DNA of 64,000 nt from the NCBI GenBank assembly GCA_023614405.1, contig JAJUPC010000039.1:62001-126000 (forward strand), written 5' to 3'. The notes below the pieces were generated by a model. The model searched no databases. It was not told where the DNA came from and worked only from the letters and a program-made list of their open reading frames with translations. A program made the translations under genes and the position numbers. This document shows, one piece after another, positions 58,001 to 64,000 of the stretch. This DNA is from Avena insularis (taxonomy: Eukaryota; Streptophyta; Magnoliopsida; Poales; Poaceae). Every line of letters begins with the position of its first letter. Position 1 is the first letter of the stretch.

Positions 58001-59593
58001 GCGACCACGAGGCGTTCGACTAAGCGATCGGCCTGGCAAGGGAAGCAAAGATGGACAGGGGCATGTCTAGGGGAAATTGATGGCTCACCAGGGCTCTCGG
58101 TGGCGTTGGATCGGCTTGGTTCGCGAGAAGCAGCAGCGATGCTAGCAGACGGCGAGCTAGGGTTGTGTCGGGCTCGGCGTGATCTTGACTCTGGTCCTTC
58201 TCCTCCTCTGCAGCAGTACACGGCCTTCTAGGAGTCTCCTCGACCCTCCTCGACACCACGGCTCCTCTTCTCCTCCTCTCCGGCACCGGTGCTCTGAGGT
58301 GGCCGAGATAGATGGCGAGGTGGCGGGTGGGCTAACAGGGGGATGGTGAGGAACTAGGGTGGTGAGGCGAGCCAGGCGAGATCTGGATAGCCTTTGCCCA
58401 GGCAGGGGTGGGGTAGATAATGACAGGGAGGAGGTTAGGTAAGGAGGGCGAGAGGGAAAAGGTTGCTGTGGGGGCTCGGGAAGGGAAAGGTGGCTTCGGC
58501 CACCTTTTTGCTCCGCCCTCACGTGCTCGTCGTGGGGAGGCCAGGCAGAGGCTGCAAGGGGGGGCCAGAGGGGTGAGGCCAGGCTCGGCTCATGGGACCG
58601 CACGGCAAGGAGAGAGAGAGCATGGTCTGGAGCTAGGGTTGGAGGAAGTAGAGGCTCGGGTTAGAGCTGGTGCTAGGGTTGGGGTTGGAGGGTAGCTCAG
58701 CCAGGGGAAGGGTGGCCAGGTGGGGCCAGCAAGGTATGGAGGACACCTCGGCATGGTGAGAGGAGAGGGTGAGGTGAGAGGGGGAGATGGGTGTAACTAG
58801 GGTTAGATTAGAGAGGAAACTAGGGTTAGGGTTAGATGAGGTGTTAGGTTTTGGATAGGGGATAGAGAGAGAGGGTGATGGCTTAGGGTTTAGAGTTTTA
58901 GAGATAATGGTTGAAATGCCCACACATGGCTTGCATGGATGGGGGATGGTTGTAGGGTTTTTAGCATGAACCCAACAAGATCAAGCATGAAGAGGGGTAG
59001 AGAGAGAGATGGTGGTGAGGATAGAAGATCCCCAAAAGAGAGAACCCATCTAAACCAAGAGAGAAACAAATAGCTAAAGGTGGAGGTACTCTTGCATGGC
59101 CCATGCAATTTAATAATTGCCATGATTAAATTCTTGTGAAAACAAAATAATAGCATGGCATTATCCTTATGCATTCCCAAGAAGTGGAATCAAGGCCAAG
59201 CAAAAGAATTCATAGATTTAGATCCACCCCACCCACATGAGCTAGAATAACATCAAAAGAAAAAGAGAAACAAGCTCATGGATAATGGGATGGTGGAATT
59301 TTAAGGTGGTGACAAAGAGAGATGGTGAAGTTGGAATAAAAGATATGCCCCCAACTCAACTTGGGCATTTAAACAATATATCAATAACCAAATACAATAT
59401 CAAGAGGCAAATACAATTTACAATGCATATGAGAGAAGAACCAAATCAAAAGGGTTTTATAAGATGCTCAAATGCAAGGTGGCATGATGACATGAGCATG
59501 ATATAATTATGATGCAACAATTATATATAGGAAGTAGCCATTATCTTACTAGAACAAGTAGCATTACAATTGTTAGACAATTGGGATGCTACA
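55056..59593 (-). repeat. 5' LTR of the Tekay element (4538 bp)
   Basis: Matches 45302-49808 end to end. The last ~970 bases (58624-59593) are nearly identical to their partner, with about eight substitutions and net two bases of indel. The part 57.4-58.4 kb differs by many short indels. Confidence 0.95.
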
Positions 59594-59665
59594 CATTACA
59601 ACATTATACATAGACTACCATCCAACTACATCTATGACTAATAATCCACCTTCAGGTTGTATCTT
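59594..59665 (-). repeat. Athila-like LTR, right part
   Basis: Resumes the sequence interrupted at 45301 after the CATTA duplication (CATTACAACATTATACATAG, then CCACCTTCAGGTT). Ends at the next Copia LTR. Confidence 0.5.
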
Positions 59666-61339
59666 TGTTGAAGATATGCCCAAGAAGCAATAATAAAAGT
59701 GGTTATTATTATATCTCTATGTTTATGATGAAAGTTTACATCCCATGCTATAATTGTATTATTAGGAAACACTAATACTTGTGTGTTTTGTAAACATAAA
59801 AGAGTCCCTAGTAAGCCTCTTGTTGAACTAGCTTGTTGATTGATTGATGATCATGGTTTCACGATCATAGACATTGGATGTGATTAATAACAAGGTTATA
59901 TCATTAGGAGAATGATGTGATGGACACACACCCATAGTAAGCGTAGCATAAGATCAAGTCATTAAGTTCGTATTGCTGTAAGCTTTGAAATACATAGTAA
60001 CCTAATCCTTTTACCATGAGGTTATGTTAATCACCATCACCGGATGGGTACTTTGATGACATCAAAGCCGCTTAAATGGCGGGTGGTTATAAAGGTGTCA
60101 TTGGGTATTCTGAAAGTATGTGTTGAAGCGCATGAACCAAGATTGGGATTTGTCCATCCATATGACGGATAGATATACTCTGGTCCCTCTCGGTGGAATG
60201 TCATCTAGATAGCTTGCAAGCATGTGGTGGGTCACAAGGGATGACATAGCATGGAGCAGTAAAGAGTACTTATCGATGTGAGGAAGAACTAGGTATGAAG
60301 ATCTTGTGATCAAACCTCGGATAAGTAGAATATTGCGTGACAAAGGGAATTGGTTTACGTATGTTAAATGGTTCAATCGATCCGAAGTAATCATTGAGTA
60401 TGTAGAGCCATTATGGATCTCCGGATCCGCTGATGGTTATTGATTGGAGGTGTCTTCATCATGTACGCATATTCATGAACCGTAGGGTGATACATAAGGT
60501 TCGAGTTGTTTTAAGTAGATATGGAATTTGCGTTGGATACGAATGTTGTTGGTCTCGGAATGGATCCGGGACATCACGAGGAGATCCGGAATGGTCCGAG
60601 AATAAGATTCATATATTGGGGATCATTTTCTAAGTTAGGAAATGTTAGGAGTGTTTTATGGAGATTCTAGAAGGTTTGAGAATGTTACGGAAGGTTCTAG
60701 AGGATTTCTTGGAGTTTACTTGAAAACCAAGAAAGGGATCAAGGGAGTCCAAGTGGGGCAATACATGGATTCGTGGGGGAGGAGGACTCCTCCCCCCAAC
60801 CCGCCGACCCAAGGAGGAGGGGAGTCCTACTAGGACCCCCCCTCCCCAGGCGCGCCTCCCTCCTTTAAATAGAAGGGAGGGGGCGCCCCCTCTTGTCCCT
60901 CCTCTAATAACATTCAATCTCTGCCGCCTCTCTCCTCCACCTTTCTTACCTTGCAGGCATGGCGAAGCCTGCAAATTCTCACCTCCACCACCACCACCAC
61001 GTCGTCGTCTTTGGGATGTGGAGAATATCTACTACCTCCTTTGCTTTCATTTGGGCAGGAGAGGAAGGTCTGCCGACTCATGCGTGTGACCGTCTGCGGA
61101 AAGCAGCTCTCACGGGCGCCGGAAGGATCGTCCACACGATCTTGAGATCGGCAAGTGATCGACTACATCAACCACAAGATCCGTTCTCGAACAAGGCTTT
61201 GGAATCTACGAGGGTTAGTACCGATCTATCTCGTTGCTCATGTCTAATAGATTAGATCTTGGCTTTTATCTAGATTAGATCTGGGTTGTGTTCGTTCTTG
61301 CGGTAGAAATTTTTTGTTTTACATGCTACGAACCCATCA
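59666..61339 (+). repeat. 5' LTR of the Copia element (1674 bp)
   Basis: From TGTTGAAGATATG to CGAACCCATCA, with the primer site starting two bases later. It holds a GC-rich hairpin (arms 60775-60784 and 60787-60796) and a TATA-like TCCTTTAAATAG at 60861-60872, about 470 bases before the LTR end. Confidence 0.85.
60862..60872 (+). promoter_or_regulatory. LTR TATA-like box (Copia)
   Basis: CTTTAAATAG downstream of a GC-rich hairpin stretch and upstream of a CCTCC-rich leader, in the direction of gag. Confidence 0.4.
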
Positions 61340-61340
61340 G

Positions 61341-61353
61341 TGGTATCAGAGCC
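61341..61353 (+). other. tRNA-iMet primer binding site (Copia)
   Basis: TGGTATCAGAGCC, complementary to the 3' end of initiator tRNA-Met, one base after the LTR end. Confidence 0.9.
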
Positions 61354-62525
61354 GTGTCTATGCGTAGATCTGTTGCACGAGTCGAACACAATGAGTTTGT
61401 GGGCGTTCATGCTCGTGTCGTCTTTTGCTATTTGTGTACTTTGCATCTTGCGGTATGGTGGGATGAAGCGGCTCGGGCTAACATTACATGTCATCGTACA
61501 TGATACTTGCTCCACGCTTGACATGCAACTTGCTTTGCACAAGTGGCTTTTTGGTGTCTGTCTCTCCATCATAGTATAGATCAAATCTACACTTTGCACT
61601 TGATAGCACTTGTATCAACGTTGTGGTTCAGTTTAAATAGGTAAGATCGTTCTTATTGAAAGCCCAAACCACGTAAAACTTGCAAAGAAAATTAGAGGTG
61701 TCTAACTTGTTTTTGCAGGGGTTTTGTGATGTGATATGGCCTACATGAGATTGTGATTGTATTTGATGTATGCAATGATCCTTGTTTTAATATGGCAACC
61801 GGCAGGAGCCTAATGGTTGTCTTTAATTCTGTTAAGACCTGCGTGTCTATTCATCTTGTAATAGCTTTATTCCAAGTAGTTGTAATAGTTGCTGGTGATG
61901 ATGGACAACCATGAAGCGGCGCCACATACCTTGACGCAATGCTGGTGATGATGGAGATCATGTCCGTGCTTTGGAGATGGAGATCGAAGGCATAAGAAGA
62001 AAGGGCCATATCATATCACACTAATTATGAATTGCCTGTGATGCTTGTATTGCTTAGATCATGACGGTAGCATTATAAGATGATCCCTCTCACTAAATAT
62101 CAAGTAATAAAGTGTTTCGTACTTAGTTGGCACCGTTGCTAAGACTAAATCGTTTGAAGCATCTCGTGATGATCGGGTGTGATAGACTCTCGTGTGCATA
62201 CAGGTGCAAGCAGATTTGCACATCTGAAACTAAGGTTAATCTTGACGAGCCTAGCATGTAATACATGGTCTCGGAACACGGAATACCGAAAGGTAGAGCA
62301 TGAGTCATATGATTGATATGATGAACATGAAGATTGTTCGCCGATGAAGCTACATCATCTCACGTGATGATCGGACTTGGTGTAGTGGATTTGGTTAGGT
62401 GTAATCACTAAAACAACTTGAGGATGTTGTTTTGAGTGGGAGTTCACCTAGTTAATTAAAGAATTAAATTTGAACACTATTTATCATAAACTTAGTCTAA
62501 ACTACTTGCAAATTTGTTGTAGATT
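61354..62525 (+). other. 5' leader of the Copia element
   Basis: Non-coding, with many stops on plus. Near its end lies GAGTGGGAGTTCACC (62434-62448), a motif also found (as AAGTGGGAGTTCC) before gag in the truncated Copia at 15.1 kb. Confidence 0.6.
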
Positions 62526-63330
62526 ATGGCGAACGTTTCCATCAATTTCAATGCATTCCTAGAGACAGAAAAGCTTAAGAACAATGGAAGCAATTTCACG
62601 AATTTGGTTAGTGGATGAAGATCCTCCTCGGGGCTGGTCGGTTAACCTATGTGCTCGAAGCACGCTAGGTGACCCACTGCGAGAAGATGCTACCGATGAC
62701 GTAAAGAATGTTTATGCCACTCGGAAACATCACTACTCCACAATTTAGTGTGCCATCCTGTACGGTTTAGAATCGGAGCTTCAAAAACATTTTGAGCACC
62801 ATGACCCGTTTGAGATCATTAAGGAGCTCAAGTTCATTTTGAGACTTCATACGGCCATGGAAAGCTATGAGGCTTCGAAGTTCTTTACTGCAAGATGGAA
62901 GAGGGAGCTCCGTCGTGACACGTGCTCACCATGTGCAGGAGCATAAACAAACTTGAGAGTTGGGTATACCGATTCCTAATGAATTGAGGATTCACCGTGT
63001 CCTCAATCACGCCACCAAGTTACAAGAACTTTGTGATGAACTACAATATACCTTTGCATGAACAAGGCGTTGCACGAACTATACGTCCATGCTGAAAACT
63101 GCTGAAGTGGAGATCATGAAGGAGCACCAAGTGTTGATGGTCAATAAGACCACCAATTTCAAAAGCAGGGCAAGCCTAAGAACGAGGCAACTTCAAGAAG
63201 GGCGGCAAGAAAGCTGCAGCTACTAAGAAGCCCAAGGCTGGTCCTAAACCTGAAAGCGAGTGCTTCTCTTGCAAGGGTGCTTTGGTCCTTTGGGCGTAAG
63301 CGCCCCAAATACAGCGGATCGAAGAGCAGC
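62526..63330 (+). pseudogene. gag (Copia)
   Basis: The ATG at 62526 opens MANVSINFNAFLETEKLKNN then GSNFTNLV, a Copia gag start. Pieces in other frames give ESELQKHFEHHDPFEIIKEL and AMESYEASKFFTARW, i.e. the UBN2-type core. 63250-63330 has ESECFSCKG, the first half of a CCHC zinc knuckle; the remaining H and C (HWKRKRPKY-like) are displaced by an indel and one Cys is read as Arg. Many stops; not functional. Confidence 0.75.
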
Positions 63331-63370
63331 AACATCAAGAAGAAAGGTATATTCGATATACATGTTATAG

Positions 63371-63745
63371 ATGTGTATCTTACTAGTAATCGTAGTAGTG
63401 CACAGGTATTTGATCTTTGGTTCGGTTGCTCATATTTGTAACTTCGAAGCAGGGAGCTGCGGAATAAGCGAAGGCGGCAAGAGGCGAGGTGACGATCTTG
63501 GCGTTGGAAATGGCTCCAAGGTTGATGTGATCGCCGTCAGCACGCTCCCTCTACATCTACCATCGGGATTAGTTTTAAATTTAAATAATTGTTATTTGGT
63601 GCCTGCGTTAAGCATGAACATTATATCTGGATCTTGTTTATTGCGAGACGATTACTCTTTTAAGTCTGAGAATAAAGGTTGTTCGATTTATATGAGTAAT
63701 ATCTTTTATGGTTATGCACCTGAGATGAATGGTTTATTTTATTGA
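63371..63745 (+). pseudogene. Protease region (Copia)
   Basis: A 124-codon frame. It contains FDLWFGCSYICNF where Copia proteases have a WxLDTGxxxHxC-like active site, so the D-T-G triplet is lost by a small change. The following part, VDVIAVSTLPLHLPSGLVLN then CYLVPALSMNIISGSCLLRD, is the well-kept C-terminal half (LPSGLVLxLxNCxxVP...NIIS). Confidence 0.75.
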
Positions 63746-64000
63746 ATCTCGATAGTAGTGATACACATGTTCACAACATAGATGCTAAACGAATAAAATT
63801 GAATGATAATTCTACATACATGTGGCACTGTCGTCTTGGTCACATTGGAGTGAAGCGTATGAAGAAACTCCATTCTGATGGACTTCTTGAATCACTTGAA
63901 AGATGCGAAGCATGTCTGATGGGAAAAATGACTAAGTCTCCATTTTCTGGAATAATGGAGCGAGCTATGGATTTATTGGAAATAATACATACCGATGTGT
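63746..64000 (+). pseudogene. GAG-pre-integrase and integrase start (Copia)
   Basis: One base out of frame with the protease piece, 63746 to the edge reads YMWHCRLGHIGVKRMKKLHS then ERCEACLMGKMTKSPFSG and MDLLEIIHTDV. The H-x3-H and C-x2-C of the integrase zinc-binding domain (HCRLGH, CEAC) are both kept, and the last residues start the catalytic core (first Asp of HTDV). The domain is intact up to the window end. Confidence 0.85.

Larger units (their letters stand above)
45302..59593 (-). mobile_element. Complete Tekay (Del) chromovirus, 14.3 kb, with 4.5-kb LTRs
   Basis: LTRs 45302-49808 and 55056-59593 enclose a 5.2-kb interior with gag, protease, RT, RNase H, integrase and chromodomain on minus. 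The target duplication is perfect: CATTA at 45297-45301 and 59594-59598. The primer site matches tRNA-iMet and a clean polypurine tract abuts the 3' LTR. The LTRs make up about 63 percent of the element. The interior is full of frameshifts, so it is structurally complete but not coding-competent as sequenced. Confidence 0.95.
59666..64000 (+). mobile_element. Copia retrotransposon (Angela/BARE-like), 5' part, cut by window edge
   Basis: Plus order: LTR (59666-61339), tRNA-iMet primer site, leader, gag, protease and start of integrase. The LTR tip TGTTGAAGATATGCCC and the general wording (GCTATAATTGTATT, AGTCCCTAG-AAGCCTC) are those of the BARE/Angela group. Left flank is atctt; the right target duplication is outside. 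All coding parts are broken. Confidence 0.85.

Noticed and set aside
1..64000. Prokaryotic-type operon, CRISPR array or phage-defence system
   Set aside because: Introns, plant LTR elements, tRNA-primed LTR structure and nested insertions all indicate plant nuclear DNA; no regularly spaced short direct repeats with unique spacers were seen.

Overview
The window is grass nuclear DNA, most likely Pooideae and plausibly Triticeae (inferred from Angela/BARE-like Copia LTRs and from Athila, Tat and Tekay Gypsy families with grass-type coding sequence). It is almost wholly nested LTR retrotransposons. I find no intact host gene, RNA gene or CRISPR. Nearly every coding stretch is broken by stops and frameshifts, so coding parts are entered as pseudogenes.

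Layout. 1-4472: 5' half of a minus-strand Tat Gypsy element (LTR, gag, protease, start of RT), running off the left edge and inserted into the RT of a minus-strand Athila element (4473-8809). 8810-13872: degenerate repeat DNA with a six-copy ~125-bp tandem array and LTR-like segments. 13873-17387: pieces of two minus-strand Copia elements, one keeping only its 5' LTR and the first gag codons. 17388-20125: LTR end, leader and gag-like start of a plus-strand Gypsy. 20126-25270: the least TE-like stretch, with multi-exon gene fragments (a B3-like tail on minus; a triplicated exon unit and a CPLC zinc-finger-like exon on plus), split by a Copia LTR.

25271-41745: a ~3.75-kb solo LTR flanked by a perfect CTCGG duplication and itself interrupted by a complete 12.7-kb Tat element (28786-41508; near-perfect duplication CGGAC/CGGAG). 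The Tat element has gag-PR-RT-RNaseH-INT on minus and, between integrase and 3' LTR, a spliced accessory gene on the opposite strand. 41746-45301: flank of the old locus, an LTR end, a Copia pol fragment with an internal 250-bp duplication, a second copy of the Athila LTR seen at 7.4 kb, and part of another Athila-like LTR. 45302-59593: a complete Tekay (Del) chromovirus with 4.5-kb LTRs, tRNA-iMet primer site, polypurine tract, chromodomain and perfect CATTA duplication. 59666-64000: 5' part of a plus-strand Copia element cut by the right edge.

Order of events read from the nesting: the solo LTR, the Athila element and the Athila-like LTR are oldest; the Tat elements and the Tekay element landed in them later. 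The Tat pair of LTRs differ at about 3 percent of sites by hand count. The part nearest to an unusual system is the antisense, intron-bearing accessory gene of the Tat element, with a palindrome-and-tandem-repeat region upstream of it.
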